The translations under genes were made by a program, and so were the position numbers. Below are positions 1 through 11,334 of a stretch of DNA of 64,000 bases, piece by piece (the stretch's first letter is position 1; every line of letters starts with the position of its first letter). This DNA comes from Cryptomeria japonica (lineage: Eukaryota; Streptophyta; Pinopsida; Cupressales; Cupressaceae), in the NCBI RefSeq assembly GCF_030272615.1, contig NC_081410.1, positions 229,250,915-229,314,914 of the forward strand, read 5' to 3'. The notes under the pieces were generated by a model that worked only from the letters and a program-made list of their open reading frames with translations, searched no databases and was not told the origin of the DNA.

Positions 1-2000
1 AACTGCAAATGTTAGGAATATAGATCTCTAACACATAATAAAATCACTCATGTAAAGAGGGATGTAACAATTTTCAATCGAGGACTTCATAATTTTGTAA
101 AGCCACATAGAGCAAAATTCCCATTGCAACCAAAACTCTTCAACAACATCCATAGTGACTCATATCCCAATGTAGGCATCCAAAACCCCCACCCAACTCA
201 TGTGGGATGCTCAACAACATGTAAGATGCCTCACTATTCAATTCTAGTGCCCAAGTTGAGAAATTTAGAAAAAAATACTTTTGTAACCACTACTACCAAC
301 TCTAGGTCTTTTTATGAGTGTCATTGCAACTAATTTATCTCAAGTAACCAAGGAGAAAATTAATAAAATAATAATATTTATCTAAGCACCCATTCCAAAA
401 TTATTAGAGACACATAAAAATTAATACAAATAGTTATTGTAAATAAAAAACACTATTGTAATGATTCTTCATGAGAATCTCTAGTAAGATCTTTACAATC
501 CACATGGATTGAGACTTACTTAGAAAGCTACCTAACATATTGGATAATTTTACTTCTTCTCTTGTCATGCTTCCTAGTTATTTCTCCCACTTATAGGATT
601 TAACGATCTTTATAAAAGGTAATAAATCTCCTCCACTTTATCTTGTTGTGGCCATGGACCTACAAAATACTCACAACTTCGAAAAGGGATAAAATCCCTA
701 TGATACTACTTGATTTACAAACTAGGATATATATTCCATACTCTAGATATCAACCTATAGGTTAATGAGAGAAATGAAATAATGTAAACTTTCTAATTAG
801 TTATCTAACTTGTAATATGAAATTAAGAGCAACCATAATCACAAATAATACAACAAAGGTTTTACCTTGGAGAAATCCGCTAATGGAAGAGAATCTCATT
901 AAAATATGAGCTACAAGTCACTTAAAATCCACAACTTTAATGAAAAATACAATCTACGCTCATTTAGTCACACCATTAGCTTGAATCCCATTGAACTTAG
1001 TCCCTTAGATTTCCAACATGGCTCTCTTGCAAGCTAAATGAGCTTAGCAAATTGTTCACTAGAAATTATGAATTCCTAAGGATTCACTCAATTCCCTTCA
1101 CAAACCACTTCACAATCCTTCAAATTGATATTTAAATTGTATTTATAATCACATATTGAGATTCACAAGTCTAACCATAAGTGGAAAAAACTAAAATTTT
1201 GGATTGTTACAAGATGTTTCCTTATCGTTGAGTGAAACCACCTCTTTCTAATACGGGAAATTTCAAATTTGCCATCCAATAGTTACAAAACTACCACCTA
1301 ATAGTTTTGCTACTTTCTAACAAAATTTACGCTTCTCTTAGAAAGCGACTTTTGCATATGGACTTGAAATGTGATGCCATTTCTTTTGACATTGACTCGA
1401 AATGTGATGCCATTTTTTTTGACATTGCATAATTTTTGAGAGAATTTTGAAGATTAAAATAATAATTAGATTCTGACATTATTAAAGACATGTTTTTTTG
1501 ACCTACAATACAAGTGCCATTTGGTCTCTGATTGGTGTATGGCTAATAGATTTCATTGTCTATTAATTGTAAGGGAGTTATAATGACGACCTACAGTAAA
1601 ATTGTCATTTGAATTGTGATTACTTATAATTAAATCTAAAAAAAAATCAAATCCATAACAATATACTATAACACGCATGTCATTTATTGTGAGGATGATA
1701 TACTAACATACTCATACAAACAAAGTCAATAATTATTTGAATATATATAATACTATAAATTCATAACTTAACCTTTCATTTAAACTATTTTGCTTTTTAG
1801 AACAATGTGTACTTATTTTCATCAATCTTGAAAATTACACTTAATGACCCACTTCACATAGGTATATTTGTTGTAATGCTAAAATCACAAAATATAATAT
1901 CCAAAATACTAATATAAGAAAATATAATTTCTCACACGTTCTTACTTATCACCACGAATATTAAAGTCTCATATTGAAATTAAAACAAGGTAGGAAAAAA
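1..2000. other. AT-rich intergenic DNA upstream of the NASP gene
   Basis: I see no gene, RNA or complete transposon here. Open frames are short, uncoded-looking and interrupted. The only structured item is a 33-bp tandem duplication at 1362-1427, listed separately. The sequence is AT-rich and looks like decayed repetitive DNA. Confidence 0.6.
1362..1427. repeat. 33-bp tandem duplication
   Basis: Two adjacent copies (1362-1394 and 1395-1427) share the core GAAATGTGATGCCATTT and end in TTTGACATTG. I count two substitutions between them, one of them a TG/CG difference of the kind left by cytosine methylation. Confidence 0.8.
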
Positions 2001-2039
2001 AGAAGTTAGCGTTAGGGTGTGAATAGGCAGTAACAAAGC

Positions 2040-2355
2040 ACCCATTGGTTTTATTCGACTGCTCACATCCCAAGAAGATGACTGATCATAGCTTTTATCA
2101 TTGCCGATAATTAATTTAAGACATCACAGGCACTTTTGCATTTTGCGAAAATCCATTTGCCCCGCATCTTCCCGCGCTTGGGTTTCCGGGTAATCCCCAC
2201 TAATTCTTGTATTAAACGCTTCGGATGTTTTCCCTCCGCATTCGCAAATCCTTTCTTCCCTCCACCTTCTGAACGCAGCGCTTCATCTCACCCCTCCTTG
2301 TCTTTAAAAACAATTGTTTTACAGGTACTCTGCAACGCTCGCTCTTGATTCAATA
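2040..2355 (+). promoter_or_regulatory. Putative promoter and 5' leader of the NASP gene
   Basis: This block has distinctly higher GC than the flanks and runs straight into the NASP start codon. It contains an inverted CCAAT box (ATTGG near 2045), an E2F-like site TTCCCGCGC at 2169-2177, a second near-palindrome TTTTGCGAAAA near 2139, and a pyrimidine-rich leader. E2F-type control would suit a replication-linked histone chaperone, but binding is inference. I cannot place the transcription start and see no convincing TATA box. Confidence 0.45.
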
Positions 2356-5300
2356 ATGGCTTCTCCTGGAGCCCCTGCTGAGGCCTCCAAGGTCGAGGGC
2401 GTGATTTCGGCCGAAGAAAACGTTCAAAATCAGCCCTTGGAATCGGAGAAGGTACAGTCTGAGAGCTCTGCCCCGGTCGGTGCCCAAAATAGTTCGGAAG
2501 ATCAAGCTGTTCCCAAGTCTGTCAGTTCGCCGGTGGAGGGATTAGTGAGCGATGTGGATGGGCAGAATGGCTCAACAGGTGCAAACGGAGATGTTGCAGA
2601 GGGGTCAAAACCCTCTGCTAAAACCCTAGAAGAAGCGGACGCTTTTTTCGACAAGGGTTGCATTGCTTTGAAGGAAAATGACATCATTCAGGCCGTCGAT
2701 TCTCTGTCCCGCGCTCTTGAGATCAGGCACGTACTTTTTACTTGCATGTTCCTCTAATCTGCAAATCTTTTGTCTTGTTTGTCCTGTTGATTTTAAATGG
2801 TCTATTTAGAAGTCAAAATCTGGGGTCTCCTCGACACTATGCTTGATTTGCTGGGTGCTCTGTCACTCGAGCTATAGCCCCTTTGTTGTTGTGGCTTACA
2901 GTTTTCAGCATATTAATTTACTCCCATCTTATTTGTTATTAACAGCATCGACTTATATAAACATTTCTTCTTTTGGGCTGAATGTTGAAAATTTTTTATA
3001 TTTCTTTTTTGATTTGGAAGCTTAAATAATCTTTATTATTTGGTTTCCATACGTATTATACAGGAAACAAATTATTTCTGTTGATTGATATTGTATTCAG
3101 AACCATCCCCGTGTTTTGTTGGAGATAGTTTCGGCTGTTTTATTGCTGTTTGTGATAGCCTTGTAATGCTCTGCTATTGTGTTATACAATTTTTGTTCAG
3201 CTTTTTCCAGTAAAAAAATTGGGAGTTATCGGTGCCTGTGTTCGTTAGGACGAATTATTTCGTTGCTAGCTTTGTGCAATTTGAAAAACTTTAGGGTACC
3301 TTGAGACAAAACTCCATTTCCATTTTTGGGACTCGGGTATCACCATCACCAGTTTTGTGGCACATGCCCTTTTCCTCGCTTGCTTTATCACATACATTTT
3401 ATTGTGGGGTGCTTTGCCCAGTAGTTTCCAGTTGGGATTTCAATCCTGTCTTTGTACTGAAAATTACTTCACTGTATCGCTCAGTTAGAGCTGCCAGATG
3501 CGCATGAATTTTCCAATCCAGAGCTTTTAGCTTAAGTATTCAATTGTAGTAAGAAGTAGACGTAATCAATGGCTCCAATAATTTGGGGCATAACCATTTT
3601 TTGGGAGACATACCATGTTCCCAATGGCCATTTTTTAATCAGTACAGTGAAAGTTGATTGAGTGTGAATCTTTTTTTTATCTTCTATTCTGAGTGGTTAC
3701 TGTATCTATCTCATTGCTTGTCTCCTAAATTTTTGGTTCTAACCTAATCTGGAATTATAACAAGTAGAGAGTTTCCTGATTCAGTTGGAAATCAAATTGG
3801 ATGCTTTATATGAGACTAGTATGCTATACACACTTACCGTTGGCATCCAAACTAAAATGTTTGTTGTTTAAAATTCAAATATAGTGCTTATTCGATCCTT
3901 GAAATTTTGTTGCACAAATGCTGTTGTTTTATGGCAGATATTATAGCAACATGATTATTGATTTTGGTTGGACTGTAGGGTGGCTCATTTTGGTGAACTT
4001 GCTCCAGAATGTGCTACATCATATTTCAAGTATGGTTGTGCACTTCTTTACAAAGCACAAGATGAAGCTGATCCCTTGAATGCGAGTGTTGCTTTAGCAA
4101 AGAAGGCACAGACAGCTTCAAAGAATGCTGCGGATGGCGCCACAGGAAAAAATGGGGAGACCGAATCTCCAAAAGGTCTAGCTAGTGAAATGCCTGTACC
4201 TTCTGTTACTGATGCAAAGGAAAAAGCTCCTGCGAGTGATAACAATGGAAAAGAACCCATCACAGATGAAAACAATGATGGAGGTTTTTTATGTTTACAT
4301 TTATAGCTGCATTTTTTAAACATTTACTTCTACAGTTTATAACAGAATGAGGTTGGATTTTGGATCTTAGAATATCAGGTTGTCTTTAGTGGCATACTCA
4401 AATGGTCCTGTTTGTTTGAATGATACAGAGGAAGAGTCTGAAGGAGAAGAAAGTGACGATGAAGATGCAGGTGAGGCTTGCGGGGAAGAAGTTGACGATG
4501 AAGAAGAGTCGGATTTAGATTTGGCGTGGAAAAATCTGGAAGCTGCTAGAGTAATTCTTGATAAACAGGAAGATACCATTGAAAAGGTAGATGTTATAAG
4601 TGCTTTGGGGGATGTTTCTTTGGAAAGAGGTAAGTTGATAAGTCAATGTTGTAATTCTTTGCAAGCAATCAGGATTTTTTTGGGTGCAAGCAGGAAACTT
4701 TGGATTTTTTTGTTACAGCACTATTAATATACTTGCGTTCAAATGCTTTTGCTTGCGTGCAGAGGATTTCTCAACTTCTGCAGACGATTACTTGAGAGCT
4801 CTGTCTATTTTAGAAAAAATGGATGAAGCACAAAGTCGTCATATTGCCGAGCTGTATCCTTAATGCTGTTTTACTATTACTAGCATTATATGGATTTACC
4901 TTTTATAAAAATAAAATGTAATTGCGTGTTAAATCATGGTATATTTTATATAGGGGTCTGGTTGTTGTGGTTGATATGAAGTTTATTGATATCATGTGTG
5001 GATGTGCATGGATGTATTCACTTTTAAAATTTGGTGCCTATATGTTTGGTCTTAATTTATAAACAGATGCTTCAAAATATGTTTGGCTCTACAGATGGAG
5101 AACAAGATTCCTGAAGCTCTTAGTTATTGTCAGCGGGCTCTCTCTATATGTACATCTTGTATGCAGACACTGACAGATAAGGTTGAGACATCCAAGCTTG
5201 AAATGGCTTCCAAAGATGCTCAAACAAGCAATGGTTCTGCTGGAATTCAGAACAATGTAGAGCCTATAGAGTCAAAGGAAGAAGACATTAAAATGTTCAA

Positions 5301-5887
5301 AGGATTAATGGCCGACCTTTCAGAGAAGGTAAATGGTTATTTAAATTTTATGTTTAAGAATGATTTGTCAGGATTGTACATGTGTTTGGTAAATGGGTAA
5401 GCTTATTGACAGGTTGACCTTTCAGAGAAGGTAAATGGTTATTGATGTTTTAAGCATGATTTGTCAGGATTGTACATGTGTTTGGTAAATGGGTAAGCTT
5501 ATTGATAGGTTATGTCATTTATAGGTTGAAGATCTGAAGCAGATGATGACAGAACCACCATTATCTGAAGCTATGCGGTTTATTAATGATAAGATTGATG
5601 CTGAAGATAAGTTTCAATTTGCTCTTAGTGGAGGCAGTTCGAAAGAAGCAAACGTAAGCACCGGTTTTGACCAGCCTACACTTGCTAATGGTCCTTCCAA
5701 TGGTACGGTTACTCATCTTGGTGTTGTAGGGAGAGGTGTAAAACGAGCAGCACCAGTTCCTATTGATGCCTTTCAACCAACTCCCAAGAGGCTTTCCTCG
5801 GATCACACTCCCACAGAAAGGACCGATCGCTCTGCTATGGAAGCGTCAGAGGCAACTTGTCAAAATTCTGAAGGCCAGGCAGATTAA
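2356..5887 (+). CDS. NASP: NASP-like histone H3-H4 chaperone (SHNi-TPR protein), six exons
   Basis: Exons read 2356-2726, 3979-4283, 4429-4629, 4763-4853, 5067-5328 and 5525-5887. They total 1593 nt (530 codons plus stop) with every junction phase consistent. The start is the ATG of MASPGAP; upstream in-frame codons lack an ATG. Residues about 91-124 form the first TPR (EADAFFDKGCIALKEND), followed across the first junction by VAHFGELAPECATSYFKYG, a hallmark of plant NASP. Residues about 226-250 are the acidic stretch that interrupts a TPR in this family. Residues about 255-400 hold further TPRs (DYLRALSILEK and EALSYCQRALSIC). The C-terminus ends in a basic GVKRAAP...PKR patch, a likely nuclear signal. 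NASP proteins bind H3-H4 and supply histones in the nucleus; the length is near that of the Arabidopsis protein. Identification is from memory of the family. Unusual points are the GC donor of intron 1 and a duplicated splice donor after exon 5. Confidence 0.93.
2727..3978 (+). other. NASP intron 1, a GC-AG intron
   Basis: Exon 1 ends ...GAG ATC AG and the intron opens GCACGT; it closes with TGTAG before GGTGGCTCAT. Only this cut joins EIR to VAHFGELAPE in frame. The nearby GT at 2731 would put a TGA shortly into exon 2. GC-AG introns are a known minor class of U2 introns. The other NASP introns use GT. Confidence 0.85.
5314..5511 (+). repeat. Tandem duplication of the exon 5 end plus intron 5, with possible 18-nt cassette exon
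   Basis: Copy 1 (5314-5415) covers the last bases of exon 5, its donor and intron sequence. Copy 2 (5416-5511) repeats this at 96-102 bp spacing with a small deletion. Copy 2 preserves GACCTTTCAGAGAAG followed by GTAAATGG, and the AG at 5411-5412 lies just upstream. So 5413-5430 could be spliced as an 18-nt, phase-0 exon encoding VDLSEK between LMADLSEK and VEDLKQ. Its use is inference. Confidence 0.8.
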
Positions 5888-6170
5888 CCTGCAAAGCAGT
5901 CATGGATTGCATTGAATTCCATAAGAAATGCCATCATCTAGAAGGTGAATTTGTCGAGAATTTTTGTTACCATCATAATGGGGGGAGTCAGAAAGGCCGA
6001 TAATTTGTAATTTAGTGGAATGTTTTACTTTCTAGCTGAATCTGCCATAAGAGATACCATGTCTACCACTGGAATTGCGTTGGTTAATTTTGAATGGTAG
6101 AACGTGCAATTTTGTATTTAGTTAGATTTTAGCATTGGCTTAGGGTAAAAGACAATTCTAATTTACCTGT
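5888..6170 (+). other. Probable NASP 3' UTR
   Basis: Sequence directly after the stop codon. It is T-rich with several plant-type far-upstream-like TTGTA/TTTGTA motifs (about 6008, 6111). The true polyadenylation site cannot be fixed from sequence alone. Confidence 0.4.
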
Positions 6171-9100
6171 CATTTATACTTGATCTTCATATTGCTTGTA
6201 GAAAGCTTGCAATGTCTTCTGTGCCCTTCTGCAAGGATGATCTTATCTTTCTGATTGGAAATACCGTGTGTTTCTTGTAGACAGTTTTCTTTTTTATCTA
6301 ACTCAATCTGTTTATTGGATATTGGACTAACGAATAATGCTATGTTATTGCAGGCATTTTTAATTTTTTTTTGATATTGTAGAAGATTTGAACTCGGCGT
6401 CATCTAGGTGCCTACAATATGAACTTTGTCATTAAACCAAATGTCTTTAGTTTTATTTGGTGAGTGCCAGTTAGATTAATTTTGAAGTGTGGAATTGACC
6501 CAAATTAAATATGTAGGGGTGGAAAGGAATTAAAATCACTATGAGTTTGTTCCTTAGTGCAAAGCCGACAAATAGATGATTAGTGTCATCTTGTTTGACA
6601 TTTTATTTTCTTTCTTCATGAGTTGGAGTAGCTACTACCGGGGTCAAGGGACGGTGCCCCTGATTCATTCTACCAAGTAGGGTTGAGAGGCTCTACCTCT
6701 TAAAGCAAGTAGAAATCTACTTTCTTAAATGATGCATAAGAGGATTCATGGATTGAAGATTTTTGAATCATTCATGCACAGATGAAATAGGAACAAAGCA
6801 GGCTTGAAAATGCCCAAAGGCTGCAAGTAGAAATACGTAAGAGATGACAAAGGAGAGAGTGCTTGCGAAACCCGCTGAAGCGGACAAGCAGATTTCTGGT
6901 GGGCCTCGCGCTACTGTCAGTCATGCTGACACAAGATTTCGTGCTATCAGACATACATGTTTCTATTATGCGGTGGGCCCAATACTGTTGTCACTTACGC
7001 TTGTTTCTATGAAGTTTTATAGAAGTTGGTTCTATTGAGTACGGAATCTCGGATTTTTTTGACATGAAACATCCTTTATAAAGAAGATAAACCATCAAAG
7101 AAAAATATAGCCATATGTCGAACGGTAAGGGAAAAAATCCCTCACCCAAACAGAAGGGAAGACCATGACCCACATGGTGAAGCCTTGAAAAGATTTACCA
7201 AGAAGATAAACCAACTTGCAACACTCAATTAATTATGCAATGGATGTCAAAGAGTTCTGTTGCATGAGGGATTTCGCTAGCGTTCATCTTACTAATATGA
7301 AATTCAGTTTACGTGAGCGAAAAATGAATCCCATGAACGAAAATGAGGAATGCGGAAACTTCGGAACATTTCACCATTAAGAGCTAATTAAGGATCAATG
7401 CAGTACACATAAAAGACTGCGGTTAAACTAGTTCTAAAACAGCCCAAAAAGTCAATAATACGAAATTTGTCAAAAATTACAGATTTTTGATTGTGATGGG
7501 CAGAATTAATTGCGATTTTGATTTTTCAAAATTTTTCAAAAAAATCGATAACACAAATTTTATGACCCCATTTTGAAACCAATTTACCTGTGTCCCACAT
7601 AAAAGACTACTTTCAGTTAGTGATAGCTTGAAGTACTGTTGCTGATGTGGTCCAGTGTACCCAATGACTTCCACCAAAATAAATGTTCCATGAGACGAGC
7701 GGATGAGCAAAACTTGGGAGGCCTTGCAACACAGCAACGTTGGATGGAGTGAAGGTTCACACTATCATATCGTGTAGGCAAATGACTAAAAATAATTGGC
7801 AATACCAAGAGGGCGAGGAACATAAATCACTTATACAATGAGGAGGATTGAAGCATGTTAAGAACGGATTATTAACAAAGAAGAAAGGCCCACTAAAGAA
7901 GGCAGAAAAGCGATCCATTTTCAAAGAAGGCATTTGAAAGTCCATGCATGATATGCAAAGATTAACCACCTTAAATTGTCTCCACATTTTGAGCTCACCT
8001 TAAAGAGATGAACCAATGACTGGACAAAACGATTGATCCTCCATCGAATAAAATAACAGTTGACATTATATACATAATGTACAAGCATCTTATTAATACT
8101 AAGGGAAGAACTAACTTGTTGCACATTTTGACTATCCAATATCTAGAGGCAAAAGGATGGGTCCTCCATCCAATAAAAGATCCAATGAAATTAATATCAA
8201 AGAGAAGAACTAACTTCCAACATTGTTACAAATAAAACCATTAGGGAGCAATAACTACCTTTTACTTGTGGGTGATATAGTGCAAAACTTTCAAGCTCTA
8301 ATAAACAAGTGACCACAATAAAAAGAACAAGCTTTTGAATATGTTAACTATTTTATGCTCGATCAATTTAGGTTGTTTGATTTCAAATTATTACTTGAAT
8401 CTTGTGCCTACGTAACACCAATTTTAAGCCGACTAGTATTCCATAGGCTAAGTAAATAATAGTATACACTTTTGAAACCTCATCTCACATGAAAGAAATT
8501 AAAAACCACCTAGATTTGAATTTAAGTGCATGTAGGTCCCTAAAACTATCATATTTTTTTTGGTAAGATGATATGGTTGCTTCCAGTCAAGGAGAAAGTC
8601 ACCAACTAAAAATATGTTATATGTAGAAATGGGCACCCTAAAATTCACCACTAGTTTTGTTCTCACTAATTTTTTGCAAATTAATTAAGCAATCAGTTAA
8701 TTAATTATCCATGCAATCAAACATTCAACTACCTTCATGTAATTAATTTTTGCCATCTCTATTCCTCCTTTAAGATTAATTAGTTAATCCAATATAATTA
8801 AACAACCTTAGTTTCCAATTCTTCCAACTTAATCAATTAATTAAGCCATGATTAGTTAATTAAGACTAATTAATTTCTCTTAGCATCTCTTCTAATTTAT
8901 TGGTCGACATCATCTTCAATCCTTGTTCTTTTAATTTGAGTCGTTTAATCCATCTAGATGGATTAAAAATCTAAGCTATCCATAATCTAACATGTCCTCA
9001 TTCTCCCCATATTTTGACATGTGAGTATACCAACTTAGCCCACTCCTTGCTCACACTTGTGAGCTCACTAACAAAGAGGTATGTTAGCTCTCAACCTCAA

Positions 9101-11310
9101 TACACTTAATGTTCCCACATGTGTGAGCATGCTAACCCATTCCACTCCTTGCTCACACATGTGCCAACATGTTAGTTTGGAGGCGTGCTAGTTCTCCACC
9201 TCATCCCCTGACCCTTACTTCCACCTCTTGTTCACACATGTGAGCATCTTTGACCCTTCACCTCACCTAATATTCCTCCACTTGCTAACATCTTGCATCC
9301 TATGTTTTAATAAAATTCCCGTTAGTAATCATAATTTTCTTCCCTCTTGTGACACTTGTCAGAAGTGGATTAAGATCTTAACCATTGATTCTATCTTTGC
9401 ATCTTGATCCTCCATTTTCTAGTGGAGAAGTCTATTTGATGAGAGACTTTCACTCCCATTTGATCATCCACTTTCATGCTATTTATAATCAATCATCTCA
9501 ATGCTAACACCATGTTGTCCTTTTGAGTAGCAAGTTTGCAAAGAGCACCCACATCCATACACTTGGAGCACATCTTAATATCATGGAGGTTTGATGTATA
9601 TTTTGGTATTTTGCATTGTTTTATTTTACCTTCATTGGCTCTATCATGAGTGTAAGATTTGTATTTGTTGCTGATCTTATTATTTTATAGCTCATTTAGA
9701 GGGTATACAAGGGGCTCATTCTCCTCTCTTCAAGAATGACCTCTATAGATGTATTTTCAAAGATGTCAAGCAATACAAACTTCCTAAGAGGAGGCAATTA
9801 ATTGTCTTTGTTGTTCAACATTTAGGAAGTGAAGGGAGTGTTTAACATTAACAAATGATGCAATTAAAATTCTACTCAAGATCTCTTCCTTAAAATTAGA
9901 TTCCTTTTCACACATGGTTGGTCAATAGAGCATGGATTAGTATGTAAGAAGTCTTCCACAAGGGATGCAAATGATTAAGAGTGCACTTCTTACAAGTGTG
10001 GATTCGTAGTGAGAATAGAGAGCGACCATCACTCCATTTTCGCTTCTTATCTCTAATATTGATAATATGTTTTGTATGCATTTTGCCTCTTCATCTTGTC
10101 CAAGGTATCTCTACATTTCTACATCTTCACAAGCATTGCCTATTGAAACTCAATTTGTTTGATGCATTCTGAGTTTGTATACCATTTGTAATAGTGCCCA
10201 TATAATGCAATAGGCAAGATATAGTTGGACGTTCCATTTTGAAAACTTGGCAAGAAACATAGGGTGCTATTATTGTGGTTCTAGCTATTATATTGGGTAC
10301 AATAGCAAGGAACATCTAGATGAAAACTAATTGTTGTTGTACTGTACATGTTTGCTAAAATTTAGATATGAACCTTATAAGTTTATTAGCATGGAGTTGT
10401 TAAGTGAACGTGAGTGCTCCAAAAACTAGATTACTACAATTTCTTCACCAAAAAATATAATATGAATATAGCAAGTGCGGATTCTTGCTTCACACTTATG
10501 TTTCCAAAGTTTCAACATAAATTTTGGAAGATTATTAAATGGGTTCCTCCAAAAATGTAGTGCCAACAAATAGAAACATGCATAAACTTCAAGAATGAAT
10601 TGTCATTGGGCATGCCACAATTTGTGGATGTTGTGATGACACTCAATAGGGTGTTAGTTATAGTAGTTTTAACAACAATTTTCAATGCTTGCAAGTAGAA
10701 CAAAAATATTTGAGCAACCTTTGAAGAAGTTTGGTTTTTGTCAAAGCTAGAAATCATAGGGAAAATGGTGTAGAGAAATAAATAGAGGTGATGGACCAAA
10801 AAGTAGATCAATTGAATCCCCTCTAACAATTAATCGTCTGTTTATATCATAATGATTGTGGTTGAAGTTAGTTGAGCCCACTTTTTGGTTTGTGTGTAAC
10901 TCTATACAACTCATGCTTCTGCATATTGGCTCAAAATAAGCTTGTTTCATTCTACAATATTCACTTACACACAATATTACACTAAATTGCTTTTCACATG
11001 AATGAAACACTCTACTAGAATGGCTTCACACACATCCATATAATCACCAATTCCAATAGCTTCGCAAAAGAGTACAAAGTATTTTCTCGCACCTTGGTGT
11101 AACTTTAGGAATTTGCACTTCAACTTTGACAACAACATTGCTAACTCTTTGATGCAGAGCATCCACACCAAAACCACATTAGGGAGATTTCTTTCTCCCA
11201 ACTTACCTAAATCAGTAGGTAACAAGCCTCACTCACACACAAACCCTTCACAAGGCTAGGGTTTACTCACAAAGTCTTCATACCCTCAAGAAACATTCTT
11301 CATTCATAGA
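6171..11310. other. Intergenic, decayed AT-rich DNA
   Basis: No gene supported. A small GC-richer pocket lies at about 6840-6990. The stretch 9000-9290 carries loosely repeated CTCACACATGTG-type phrases with CACATGTG palindromes. Around 8640-8890 the DNA is dense in TTAATTAA-type motifs. None of these shows coding, LTR ends or target duplications that I could pair. Confidence 0.55.
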
Positions 11311-11334
11311 CTCTCTCTCTCTCTCTCTCTCTCT
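11311..11334. repeat. (CT)12 microsatellite
   Basis: Twelve uninterrupted CT dinucleotides in otherwise ordinary AT-rich DNA. Confidence 0.97.

Noticed and set aside
2731-3978. Canonical GT donor at 2731 for NASP intron 1
   Set aside because: It leaves phase 0 and reads into TGA within six codons of exon 2, breaking the conserved junction.
4048-4323. Antisense frame over NASP exon 2
   Set aside because: Shadow of the real coding strand, where splicing and homology support the plus strand.
6844-7038. 64-codon frame in a small GC-richer pocket
   Set aside because: The GC pocket is odd, but the peptide has no recognisable motif and the frame is short; possibly a decayed repeat fragment.
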